This document shows positions 23,764 through 36,171 of a stretch of DNA of 64,000 bases, one piece after another (position 1 is the first letter of the stretch; each line of letters opens with the position of its first letter). The notes below the pieces were generated by a model. That model saw only the letters and a program-made list of their open reading frames with translations. It was not told the DNA's origin and searched no databases. Source of the DNA: Byssochlamys sp. IMV 00236 (taxonomy: Eukaryota > Ascomycota > Eurotiomycetes > Eurotiales > Thermoascaceae). The position numbers and the translations under genes were made by a program. The stretch is from the NCBI GenBank assembly GCA_001931875.2, contig MSJH02000674.1, positions 1 to 64,000 on the forward strand. Direction: 5' to 3'.

Positions 23764-26700
23764 TTAGTTCTGTGATTGTTGACTTTGGCTACGAAGCGTA
23801 TTGGAGCGCGAACGTCTCGAAGTGGATCTCCTACCACGAGTGGAGGTGCTATCTGACGGCACAAAGTCGAAGCTTGGAACAAGATCCGGATTCTGACTTG
23901 GAGGAGTGGTGGATGAAACTGCGTAATCCGTAATAACAGGATCATCAGGATGCGTATCGGGATGCACCTCAATGGCGGCTTGATCATCTCGACCATTGCC
24001 ATTGCGGGAGAACTTAAGAGAATCATTGTCACCGTGGCCTCTCTCAATAGGAGACCAGCCGGCGATACTACCTGCCACTATGCCAGCCATAGCAGCCGCG
24101 GGGCCGAAAGCCGAGTTAGAACGAGAGCGTGTTCGGTTTCTTGAACGCGATTCTGGAGTAGCAGGTGGGGGCGAGGCCGAGGTCGATGGAGGAGCCTCTT
24201 CGCTCACTGGGGTTGCAGGAGCAGATTCTTCTCTTGAGCGTGAGCCGCTGCGAGACCTTGGAAGAAGAGTTTCCGGATGCTGGAGCTTGTGCTTGAGATG
24301 CCTCAACCGTCCTCCACGAACCGTCTTAAGGAAGCTCAGTTGATCTCGAATCTCCTCCAACGCTGGGTTCCACTCAAAACGGCTTTCCTCGTCCGACACA
24401 AAAAGCTGTGGTGGTTTCTTGCGGCTCAAAAAGTGCGGGACGAGTCGCTGAATAAGTGAATCGGGAATTAATCGAATGATGACTGCAACGGGGACAGAGA
24501 TGGCTCCAAGAACCAAGGAGACGCCCCATTGTGGTCCGTTCAGACGCTTCACGGAGAAGGCCCGTCCACCGACAAAGATAATCATAACTTGCCCCGCTAT
24601 AATAATAGCCTGAATACCTATAAACCAGACATTGCGGTGTATTCCCTCGAAAATATTGAAATGGTTGTCTAGGCGGCGACAACTTGGAAAGACATTAGCA
24701 TATAATCCGATATTACCAGGGCCCGATAGTACTCACTTATACTGATTGAATATCTGCATCCAGACGAAAGTGTTGAATACGACCGTCTCCAGTGCCGCCT
24801 GCTCCTCAGAGGTCTTGTAACCGAATATTCTGTTCCCGGCAAAATTCAAAACCAACGTCACAACCAACTGGTATATCGACTGTCCAATGATCATTTTCCA
24901 CATGGTCAACGAAATGAGAGATGACGACTTCGGTTCAGGCCTCCGATCCAGGACATAAGGCGAGGGCGGATCCGTTGCCAGAGCAAGAGCTGCGAAAGTA
25001 TCCATGATAAGATTAACCCACAACAACTGCACTGCCGTGAGTACAGAGCTCTCATCACCGCTAGCTACAGCAGATACAAATGTCAAGACGACAGCAGTGA
25101 CGTTCACAGTGATTTGGAACTAGATTCGGTTTAGTATGCATCAAGCGATTACGAATATAGATTGGACTGACCTGCAGGAACTTTTTCACGGCATCATTGA
25201 CAGTCCGGCCCCACGCAATGGCCTTCACAATGGAAGTGAAATTGTCATCCATCAGAATAATATCCGACGCCTCCTTGGCCACCTCGGTTCCAGCAATTCC
25301 CATGGAGAAACCAACATCAGCAGTTTTCAGAGCTGGCGCGTCGTTCGTGCCATCACCAGTGACAGCAACCGTCTCGCCCAGTTTCTTTAACCGCGCAACG
25401 AGAATTCTCTTATCCTCAGGACTTGATCTCGCAAGTACCTGAAGTCTAGGGATCACTTGATTCATCTGATGAGAGCTGAGCTTGCGGAATTTGGGGCCTT
25501 CCATTGCGACGCCGCCAGGAGTGAATATGCCACATTCTTGCGCAATAGCCTTCGCTGTTAATATGTTGTCACCTGTAACCATGCGTACAAATACACCGGC
25601 TTTCTGACACTGATGGACGGAGTCAGCGACACCAGGGCGGAGAGGATCCTGAATTCCGACCACTCCGAGGAAGACCATATCTTTGAAGATAGCATCGAAC
25701 TGCGCGAGTTTTCGATCTTCTTCCAGAGTAGGAGCACCTCGTGGAGGCCACTGGTCAAAGTCACGGTACAAGAGACCAATAGTTCGTAGCGAGCGGGACG
25801 CATAATTGGCGACAATGTCATTGAGAGATGAACGCATTTGATCCGTCAGAGGGGTATCCGCCGGTTCTTTCGTGGGATCGCTTATGATTCGCGTCGATTT
25901 GGAAATCAGTATCTCAGAGGCACCTTTGACAAACATTCGATATCGTCCATCCTGCTGTTTGATCACCACGGCCATACACTTCCTTCCAGAATCGAAAGGG
26001 ACCATTTGAACCATCTGAGAGTTGGACCGGGCTTCACTGAGAGCGCCCATACCAAGGAAATCGCGTGCAAAATTCAACAGTGCGGTCTCTGTCTTTGACC
26101 CAACGAAAGTAGGTACACCATCTTCGTCACCTTCAAACGCAGTCGAATTCTGCACGATAGATTGCAATAGCATATCCTTCACAGACGGAGACAAAGTAGC
26201 GACAAATTCTGAAGGAGAGACGTTACTAGAATCGTCACCACCATTGTTGCTAGTCTCGACTTCAGTCGATGAGTTCTGCGGCTTCTTTTTATCCCCAAAC
26301 CTAGAAGAGGTGCCCAAGGTACCGGCCACTACACTCATCTTATTTTGAGTGAGTGTACCAGTCTTGTCCGAGCAGATGGTAGTCGCATTGCCCATAGTCT
26401 CGCAAGCTCGCAGAAGACGAACCAGATTGTTGTCCTTCAACATACGTGTGGTGGCAAAGGCGAGAGCAAGAGTAACAGCCAAGGGCAACCCCTCCGGCAC
26501 TGCAACGACGATGATTGTCACTGCAACAATGAAAATCTGGAGGAAAGCTTGTCCCTTTGCATCGGCACCATCGATGTTCTTCAGCTCGACGAGAAACTTG
26601 ATAAACAGCACCACAAACAGGAGTAGACCTGAAGCGAGACCAAGCTTGGCGATGTGTTCAGCCAGAACATTCAGTTTGGACTGTAACGGTGTTGTCTGGC

Positions 26701-28177
26701 CTTCATCTTGTAGGGACATCATGGTCTTTCCATAGCTTGAGTTGACGCCGGTGGATGTGACGAGAAACGTTCCAACACCTTCAGAAACCTTGGCACCCGA
26801 CACGATGAAAGGGTCCATCTTGGAAAGGTTCTCATGGTTTTCAATGGCTCTGTAAACGTCGTCTGCTGAGTGCTTGCGTAACATGTCGGACTCTCCCGTT
26901 GCAGACGACTCGTCGCATTTCAGATTGTGACCTTCAATGAAAATACCATCCACCGGTACTAGGTCACCCGGCTCCAGATGCACCACGTCGCCAACGAGGA
27001 CATCGAACACGGAGATCTCGACTGTTTTCCCTGACCGTATCACCTTAACATGACGATCTTCTTTCTTCTTATTCAGTTTGACAAACTGCCGTTCTTTCTG
27101 CCAATCGTTGACAGCACCGACAATGACCACGATCAAAATGGCTACTATAATAGCGACACCTTCTACCCATTCGACGCCCGGCTCGCCGTTCTTGGCCGTG
27201 ACAGACTGGTAGATTCCAAGTGCAAGTGAGATGACTGCAGCTATTGTCAACAGAATCAGAACCTTATCGTTATATGCAATCCATGCTAGTTCCAAGAACG
27301 ACTTGGCCTTCTTTTCTGGCAGCCTATTATCCCCAAATACGCGCTTTCGATCGGCAAACGCGTCACCGCCTTGGCCACTGGCGCCCTGGTTTGAATCCGC
27401 CAAGGGGGTATTTGACGCAACCTTTGGTGTCTGTTGTTGAACATCTCTTCCTGTTGCCTCCTCGAAGCTGACCGTACCGTCCAAATAAGTCTCGTCCAGG
27501 CTCAAACCGCTCCGCCTATCGGACCTAAGTCCCCGCTCAAGACCAGCGAGACCACCGATAGCATGAAAGGCCGATAGGCTCTTTGGATTCAGAAGTTTGT
27601 TCAGTTGGCCCGGGGAAAATGCGAATTTGTTATCCTCCACCTCGAAGTCACCTTCCGTTCCTGGATCAGGGAGCAAAGCATCTTCGTCGTTCATAACGGT
27701 GCTATTCGTCCTGGAATTGTCGACTGGGGAAGATTGAACGTAAGTATCACTTCCAAACGAGCTTCCGCTATGGGTTGTCCCTTCTGATTCGATTGAGTTG
27801 CCGCGAGACCTGCTTCCAGGAACCGCTAGAAAGTTGGAGTGGACATCAGGCCCTTTGAAGGTCGGCGACGAAACGTTGTGCGGCGATGTAGGCCTGCTCT
27901 CCCTCTCCCGACCTTCGAAAGAGCGCATGGATCGTTGATCAGTAGGCGACACGTCGTTGCTTGGTAGCAGTGTGCCCGTGTCAGTTTCCACATTGCTTGT
28001 TGAGATCCGCAAGGAAGGTTGAGGTCGAGCCGGTGCAGCTCCCCCTTGGCCTTGCGAGGGTGAGTCCGTAGCGAGATTCACCGCAGATGTATCAATGGTG
28101 ATAGTGGGCGCTCGTGCCCTCCGGAAAGGGTTGTTGTTCTGTCGTGCGCCATCCCCATTTTCCTTTCGGTCCGACAT
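23764..28177 (-). CDS. pmcA: calcium-transporting P-type ATPase (PMC1 type)
   Basis: Predicted vacuolar P2B calcium pump of 1435 residues that stores cytosolic calcium. Exons 28177-25172, 25119-24737 and 24682-23764. Landmarks: N-terminal membrane spans from about residue 300, TGES near 427, PEGLP at 561-565, the phosphorylated Asp604 in DKTGTLTQNKM, MVTGDN, and the hinge VTGDGTNDAPALK. About 290 polar, Ser-rich residues precede the first span and about 200 follow the last, including an Arg/Ser-rich stretch (SRSRNRTRSRSNS). The family is usually nearer 1100-1200 residues, so both tails are long. Phosphorylation or calmodulin/calcineurin control through these tails is plausible but unseen. The symbol follows the Aspergillus pmcA-C naming; which paralogue this is, I cannot prove. 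Confidence 0.93.
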
Positions 28178-31100
28178 GGTTATGGTAACTGGCCGGTGAT
28201 ACGATCATATAAGAATAGCAGAGAGGTCCTGGAAGGAAGTAACGAAGGTCGATTCGCCTCTCTTGCAACCCACTATGTCATAGCTCAAGCTTATCCCACC
28301 AAAAGGAATGTCTGAACCTAGATGGCCTTAGAAGAGAGTGTGTATAAAGACGTCGCTGGAAAAAGAGCTTCCTTCCCAGCCCTCGTTGTGACGCTGCCGA
28401 TGGCCACTAGAGAGAGATGGCGCTCACACCTATCAAACTGCGTCAGTCCATCCACTGAGAACCGCGATTTTTGGCTGTTGTAGGGAAACGATCGAGTGCG
28501 AACCGTTGAAATGGCGTACATACCAGTCGTGCCTGTCCAGGATTCCCCGTCGAACTGATCAGGTTGGATCGCCAGCAAAGACAACACAACGATCGTCTTG
28601 TCGACGAACCACGATGGTCGGGGATATGTCCAATGAAAGTGCGAAGACTGCCATCAACAGTGTGCAACGAGCACCGTGTTTGGAGTAGAGTTAAGCACAC
28701 ACTGGGCGAGCTTTTCCTCGGGGCTCAGGAGCGTGATGATCAGAGCCCAGGCTTTTCTTACAATATTAAAAGTAATAACAACGGGCGGGAAACCTTCCAA
28801 CCTCCGGACCCAAACGTTTGACCAGACGGAGCTATCCCCCGTCTTTGCAACAGAGAGTAATGGGCAGATCCATGGGCATCAATCGACGCCTCCGGACTGT
28901 TGCTCTCCCCTTGTTACACTAGTTCTCCACTAGACAGTTGCATGCGGGAAGACTATTTGCACCCGAATGCCAACAGCAGCCACTCAGGGCTGCCATTGCT
29001 CCTTGAGCAGCCGTTCCAGAGCATATATTATTGCCCTGTCATCATCGATATTAATTACCAGGGCTTATGGTGCAGTTAGGTACAACTCGCCGATGACAGG
29101 CCTCGCTGATTCAGATTGATACTTGAGGTAGGCCTTCACGATTGACGGGATATAGATACGTCTACTCTCTTCTCCCATCAGCCAACTCCCCCACAAGAAG
29201 CCTGATTCCAAAGCTAACGTACCATCAGCATCATGGCTCCTGACCGCAAGAGCTCGCCACTACTGGCAAAGCAGGATCCAGACAAGAAAATTTCTTTGCC
29301 CAGACGGGAGATGGGGTTGGGGGTTGCTTTAGCGTTTGCACAGCCTCACTCACTTGTCCTTCATTGGACTCGCATTCAGAGCGTCGGCCAACATGAACCA
29401 CGAACCCAGTCTTCCTTTCCACCCAAACAGGATGAGGCATTTTCAGGGCGGCAATGCCAGATGTCATGTTGTGACGGACATGCCATCGCAGAACCGATAA
29501 TAATGTTATCGACAGAGTAACCCAGACGACTGCATCCTGGCAATAATCAACCACGCGACAGAAGGAGCTTACCGGCTACAGAACGGCCACTTAGTTATGC
29601 CTTGGTAGTCTACCCGCGCAGGTACGCTTTCGGCCGGCCTTTAGGGGCGGCATATTCTAGTCAACTTGAGCTTAACGAGCTCCACCCAAGATCCGCCGGG
29701 CTTGCTACGTCAATTCGAGATACAAAAAGGGTCCATCAAAGCCGTTCTTGGCACAGGTCGATCGGTCTAGAGGGGCCCCATGGGAGACGACCTTTGTCAG
29801 TCGGCGTTTCTGGTCGCTTATGGAACTGCTGCTACTGCTAACTTATCAGATAAAAGATAAGCCCGACTGGCTGTTTCGACTGCTTCAGGAAGGTCCAAAC
29901 GCGCTGTTCAAGAGTGATGGTTCTTCAGTGTTCGAGGGCACATCTTTTGGAGATCGACTCGTCAGCGCCGACTCGAGGACACCAACGACAGAACAGACCC
30001 CCAGTAGGAATCATCCAAAGTGGTTCTTTCTCTTGTCCATATCCATATAGTTATCCTTGTTGCTATACGGTCCCACAGCTAATAGTCAGGAAAAGAGAGC
30101 TCCGTATGTCAAAGAGGACGTTGTGACTGGTTTAACAACATAGGTAAATCGCGGGACCAAGGCTCCTTGTGCTAGGGCCCTCATTACCAGGATTGTTCAA
30201 CTCCAGTCAAGAGAATGCTGTGCAATCATGGCGCTTATTCGCCTAATACTTTCCTAATAGTATCCTAGGAGACAGTGTCCTCCCTGGAATGCAAATAATA
30301 ATGGCCAGAACTGAATGGCAGCAGTCTTGACAACATGTTGCCTCCCATGTGCCCCTACAATAAATAAGACTAATATGATCTGTCTCACAAGCTGTCAGCC
30401 GAATCTACATAACTTAATATTCCTGCTTGCATTTCCGGGGTATCCCTTGCACCGATGCGTTAGACGTGTAGGCGCATCAGACCACTAGCGCGGACGAAAA
30501 AGATTCAACCCCAGTGAATATTTTGTTATCGCGCTTGGGTCTGTCATACTGAGCCATTCTGATGTTTGACGGCTTTTGGATGTAGACTGTAGGATATCGC
30601 CCCTAGCTTGGCTGCTTGAGATATGCCACTGTACCAGACTATGCAAAAAGGGATGAAAACTCACTCGCAGAGGAATCGATTATTTAGATCGCATCAACAG
30701 CGGTTTTCTGTTCTGCTGATCATATAACCAGTCTCTTATGCGGTCATATCACAGATGTTGATAATCCCAGCCTTGTTCGCGCATTCTGTATTCCTTTCCG
30801 ACGACTGACAGTCACACCCAACGAGTCCAATTCCATATGATGCCCAAGTGTAAGAACCGGATAGGGGATGCTCTTGATTTTCCACCAATACTGCAATTGT
30901 CAATGTGCTTGTGATTCCATACAAAGAGGGAACATGCACAGTAATTCACTCGTCATAGATTGATTCTGCGGAAGCCATGCGGAGCCGTCGTCACGCCCTG
31001 AGGTTGTCAACCACGAAAGTTTTCCACTCGGTCTTCATGGCAAAATGTAATGAATAACCTCTCCAGCACCATAAATGACATCAGTCCTTATAAATCAATC

Positions 31101-31238
31101 TGTAGAGATCATATAATTCTACTTATTCATCTATATAAAAAAGCCATCGAGTCCTTCGACAGGTTTTCTACGACTCTACAGTATAGTTCGGTATTAACTA
31201 TATAAATAATTACAAAGTCACGCTTTTATCAAATCAAC
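28178..31238. other. 3 kb gene-free region between divergent genes
   Basis: Holds the promoters of the minus-strand Ca-ATPase and the plus-strand HD hydratase. Frames of 60-107 codons occur on both strands but none resembles a family, and several lack an ATG. The length leaves room for an unrecognised non-coding RNA or a fast-evolving small gene. Confidence 0.5.
29842..29861. promoter_or_regulatory. GATA-factor site cluster
   Basis: CTTATCAGATAAAAGATAAG holds three HGATAR motifs in 20 bp, two of them forming the near-palindrome TTATC-A-GATAA. It lies about 1.4 kb upstream of the HD hydratase and 1.7 kb upstream of the Ca-ATPase. Binding by a nitrogen or siderophore GATA factor is inference. 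Confidence 0.4.
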
Positions 31239-32222
31239 ATGTCCTCAGTTCTCCCTCACAACAAGGATCAACCCACAAAGAAAAAGAACACGGCCATCGA
31301 CCCCGTTGAAACTTACGGCTTCACAGCTGTTCCTTCCTCCGCGGAAACGCTGCTCAATTCCTCAACGCCCTACCCGGCTCCATCCTCACCTCCAGCACCT
31401 ATATCCGTCTCAGACATCCCTATTCCCAATACGCCCCTCGCTCAACGCATCCACGACTATGCGAAATCGCATCTCCCAGAACCGACATACAACCACTCAC
31501 TGCGTGTCTACTTGTACGGAATCGCCATGAAGCGTTACCGCTTCCCGACCTGGGCATTTACGGACGAGACATACTTCCTCAGCTGTCTGCTGCATGACAT
31601 CGGTACGACGGAAGAGAATCTGCGTAAGACCCACATCAGCTTCGAGTTCTACGGTGGTATCTTGGCTCTCAATCTACTACAGTCAACTGGAGCAATCGCG
31701 GTTGCGTCGCCCATGGCAGCTCCGCGTGAACAGGCTGAGAGTGTTACGGAAGCTATTATTCGACATCAGGATCTCTGCCAGGAGGGGAAGATTACAGCGT
31801 TAGGGCAATTATTGCAGCTGGCCACGATCTTTGGTACTTTCTTTCTCCTTTCTTTGACTCCTTTTCCCCCCATGGCCCCCCTCTCCCTGTCTTGTCATGG
31901 TTCATATCGTAGGTTACTTAGAACCATAGACATAGCTCATGTATGGATATTATGTGGCTATGACCATGCTCAAAACTCCACCACATGAATCAACTACTAA
32001 TAGAAATCAATAGATAACACAGGCACGCACTCTCAACTAGTCCACAAAGCAACAATCGAAGATGTAACCAAACACTACCCGCGTCTGAAGTGGAGCGATT
32101 GCTTCACTGCTGTCATCCATCGGGAGAATAGCCTGAAGCCATGGGCGCATACGACCACTTTGGGCGAAGAGGCCTTCCCGGCAAAGGTTCAGGGGAATAG
32201 GCTCATGGCAGAGTATGAGTAG
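31239..32222 (+). CDS. cyanamide hydratase-like HD-domain protein
   Basis: Predicted 267-residue metal-dependent hydrolase/hydratase. Members of this family turn cyanamide into urea (yeast DDI2/DDI3, Myrothecium Cah). Exons 31239-31833 and 32014-32222, joined within a GAT codon; the intron has a CTACTAAT branch site. The HD signature is visible: YNHSLRVYLYG supplies the first His, CLLHDIGTT the His-Asp pair, and IIRHQD a later His. The C-terminus has the family-like SQLVHKATIEDV and HPRENS-like VIHRENSLKPWA segments. A Pro/Ser-rich N-terminus of about 60 residues precedes the domain. Some fungal homologues act on other small nitrogen compounds or in secondary metabolism, so the exact substrate is not certain. 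Confidence 0.85.
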
Positions 32223-32712
32223 GCTTTGCATCGGAGATTTTGTCGGGAAGCAAGCGACGATGCATCTCCCATCGTTATCGGTGGTCTTGTTCTAACTGGC
32301 CGATAATGAGGGTCAGGACTATGAATGCGTGATGCGATGACAGTATCCCAGTCCTAGCTGTAAATGAAACGAGTATTACCTCATATGATATTGCGACAGT
32401 TATTACAAAGGTTGATACTAAGCGTTTTGAGGCGCCCTTGGACAGGGAAGTATTTGTGATCCCTGATCTGAAGCCCATAGCCTAGAGATATCTCTCATGC
32501 AGATTGATAATCAAGTGGATCGAGTCCTAATTTACACCAACACCCTAAAAAGTGCCCCGATAGATCCCATAAACACGATGAGTATCCCGTCCCGATGCAG
32601 TCACGGCAGTGCTCCTTCCAATACCGCAGATGTCTGACCCCTCCATATTCAATTCTACGCCGCCTGGCGGCACGATTCAATTGCAACAACAAAGACAAAC
32701 CGCGTATCGTCA
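32223..32712. other. convergent 3' intergenic region
   Basis: Between the HD hydratase stop and the nucleoporin stop. No gene seen. Confidence 0.6.
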
Positions 32713-35700
32713 TCAGGGTTGGCGGAAGATTGCAGTCGGATCGTCGCCTTCAAGCTTGATCTTCCAGATGTCGAATCTCGCTCCATGTGCAAGCTTCTTT
32801 TTGTTTTTAGGTGTTGGGGTATTCACAAGTGCCGTACTCGACAAAGCCAACGCATCTACCAGCTCGCACATGCGGCCCGCAGATACGAAACTGCTAGTCA
32901 AACTAGGGTTGCCTGCAATGACCGTGGAAAGATTCACGCATTCAACTAGGAACTCGCCAGAGAGTGAATGGCCCGCAAAATAAAGAGCATTGTGGTAGTA
33001 AAGGAAGACCTCCGGTAGATAAGTGCTGCGGATGTACTCCAATTGAGTCTCCTCGAGTTCTGCAACAGGAGAAAATAAGCAAGAGCATGAAGGTGCAACG
33101 GGGAATCTGCTATTATACTCACCATCCCGAGCCTGAATAAGCCAATCGTCGCATAGGTAGTTGATATGCTCGGTAAGCTGGTCAAGTAGGACTTGCAGAT
33201 TGTTTCTCAATTCGTGTACTGCAGTAGGCTCTCCTGAAGTCTTGTTCCTATAGAAACAATTAGCAAAAGTTGTTTGCGTATTTAAAAGAGGCGAGACGCA
33301 CTGTTCAAAGTCTTCATAGGTCACGGCGAAATCCTCCAAGGCGTCAAAGACCAGAATAAGTCGCTCAAATTCGCGCATCATCTGAGACTGTTCATACATG
33401 ATCGCTTGGCGACTACGAGACTGTAGACCGTTCGTTGCTTGGTTCTTCGAACGACTTGACTTCTTCGATGGGCTTGTCTTCACCGGGCTAGCGGGTTCTG
33501 AGGCTGGTATTCCGGCACCATCCTCATCGAGAAGGGGTACGTCCGCGACATCAATGCCCAGTATCTCCCGGGAGATGTCGGATAATCTCATGCGCCTGGA
33601 TAGCTCACGAGCTGCCGCAAGAGACCCAGAAGCTATTCGACATATTAGTGCACGTTTTCTAGTGGCGCGCAACAGAACGTACCGTAAAATCTCTTGTACA
33701 ACAATGTGCCGAGTTGGCATATACGCTGCCACTGGTCTTCAAGGTAGCGGTGCCACTCAAGACAACGAATTGTTCGTTCGTCTTCAGGAGACACATACTT
33801 TCCGACAAAATTCTTCTTCACCGGCGCCAACTCCTTATAACCGTCGCCGCCCCGGACGCTCTTGGAAAGACGGATAGTGGAGTTTACATCTTCTACCTGC
33901 ATAGCGTCGCTGAGGACCCATTCCCACTGAGTGCGTAGTACAGCCTGCATGTCAATCTTATGCTTATGCATTGACCGGGCCTGGATCTTTCGCTCTCTAG
34001 GGTCGACAACGTCAATCAGCACTCTAGCAAGTACGGAGTGCGCTAGAGGAGCCGGAAGAAGAGAGGCATAGGACGCTATGAGGTCCACCAAGTGCACCTT
34101 CTGCAGGAAGTCGATGTATCCTATCAAGGTCACGGCTGCAGTCTGAGAGAAGTGAGAATCTGCGCGAGCGTAACCAAGCGATTTTGCAATCACATATAAA
34201 TGTGTCGCAATTCGCAGAGAGTCCTGGTCTTTGGCTGCAATAAGAGCAGAATCTTCCACATGCGTGGGCGAGAGGTCAGGCACGAGATCAGACTCCGAGG
34301 TCGTGGCGACTTTAGAAACTGCATTTGCAAAGGCAACAAAAAATGAATCATAGTCCTTGCATAAGATGGCGCTTTGAATAGTGCGATAAGGGTTTCGAGC
34401 TTCGACGCTGATGCGCTCATGACCCTTGACTGTTTCCAGGAACTTGCGAACTTCGTCATATGCTTCAGGCTCTGGCAAGAAGGCTACATTGCCGTTCGCA
34501 GGATGGTTCAGTTTCCGTTGGAACTGCTTGCAGAATCCCTGGTAACGCGACAGCAGAACATGGTTGTAGAAGACATAGAGATAATCATCCCAGCTCTGAC
34601 AGACCTTGTATGCAGGCTCAGTCTCACCCGCGAGTAGCGCGTAAACAGCTCGCTCAAAGTCTTCCGTGTTTTGATTCTGAGCTAGTGCTGAGCAGGCAGT
34701 CCTCCAGGATTCGTGGGACCGGCAGTTCATCATTCGAGTCATTCCATCATCTTCTTGACTGGTTTTTGATTGTGTGTCGATGTTCGAACCACACAAACTA
34801 ACGGCTCGCCAGCTTTCCAGGCGCTCCTGCGACCATTCTCGGATTTTGCTCCAACTCTGGCCTTCTCTCAGCATTTTCCAGCAAGTCAACCAAGTTGCCC
34901 GTTCGAAGAATTGATCCTGCTTTTCAAGGCCATGTTTCTGTCTAGTTATCGCATCCGGGTCTAATTGCGTAACTAGAGGTTGACGATTTTCCGAGCCCAG
35001 GAGGGAGCGAATAAGTCCTGGATCGTCTGGCTCAAGCGGCTGAGGCCATGCGCGTAACCGTTTTTGGCCTTTGATTGTTTCCTTGGTATAGAGCCAACCG
35101 TGAGCCCACAATCCCTGTCCTCTTTCCGCCTGTGCCTCCAAATCGGCGATCAGGGAGTCGATATCATTGCTAGATGCCCTAGCAGTTTGCTCAAGCCACT
35201 TCATAACGATAACACACTCCGAAGCGAATCGATCAGCTGAGAGGAACTGCTCCCATACTTCGCGATCCGTAGAATACCGATGCAGATGCTGGAAAGCTGT
35301 TTCTTGCGCGCTTGTAGAATGCGCACGGGTAGCGGGATCGTCGACACTTAGGAAGTTCAGCAAAAGGTCCCAAGTATCAGCCTCCAATTGTAGTCGTTTC
35401 AGCTCCTCCTCAGTCTTAGGACTACCAATTCCGTCCTGCGAGTCACGGCTAGCTCTCCACCCAGACTTTGCGCGCTTTAGAGTGTTTTGCCTTGTAATCC
35501 CTTGGATCTGATCCTCTGCGATGACCTGGTAGCTCTTGACAAGTTGGTATGCGGCCTGGAAACTGCTAATATCGTTGGGGCGATGCTCATGTTGTTTAAA
35601 GCGATCTAGCTTCTCTGCAAATGCCTCGATCTGGCGTGTAACGCGATCAGCTGTACGGCGCAGAGGGTGTAAGGCCTGTTGAACGCCTGCGGAGGTGAAG

Positions 35701-36171
35701 AGGTCCGGTGTCGACATGCGGACATCTGAAAGATTCCAGTTAATTGAAGCCCCATTGATAGCTCCCGCCCAATAACCTACCTTGACGGTTCTCCTTCAGT
35801 TTCGCTTTTGGATTCTCGTATGTAGCGTCCACTCCATTCGTTTCTTCCTCGGGCCCCTCGTCAGGCTCCTCGTCCTCATCTTCTTCATCCTCGTCTTCAA
35901 CTATTTCGTCTTCGTCGTCTACCATTTCATCTTCGTCGTCTTCGACCTCCTCATCGCTTACTTCATCTTCTTGATCTTCTTGATCTTCTTCGTCGTCGTC
36001 ATCGTCGATCTCGATCACTTCAGGTTCATTCGATGACGCGGGTTGAGGAGCCTGGTGACCTATGAGCGAACAAATTCAAGGGGGCCTGGAAAAAAGATGA
36101 GAACTTACCTGTGCGAAATTAAAGCTACCATTACTTCTGGCAGCGCCAGCCGCTCTTGTCAGAGGCGCCAT
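32713..36171 (-). CDS. nucleoporin Nup84/Nup107
   Basis: Predicted 1077-residue scaffold protein of the Y-shaped (Nup84/Nup107-160) nuclear pore subcomplex. Exons 36171-36109, 36051-35781, 35725-33683, 33632-33123 and 33059-32713. The body is a long alpha-helical protein. Family-like pieces include DTWDLLLNFLSVDDP, LWAHGWLYTKETIKGQ, a WDDYLYVFYNHVLLSRYQ segment and the C-terminal LRNNLQVLLDQLTEHINYL. Exon 2 encodes an exceptionally acidic stretch of about 60 residues, mostly Asp and Glu, before the helical domain. A basic Ser/Lys/Arg patch (TSPSKKSSRSKN) lies in exon 4. Start chosen at 36171 because splicing of the 21-residue first exon keeps the acidic exon in frame. Identification rests on resemblance by eye. 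Confidence 0.8.

Noticed and set aside
29231..29554. 107-codon minus-strand frame in the 3 kb gap
   Set aside because: Begins with GTG, resembles no family and is matched by an equal-sized frame on the other strand.
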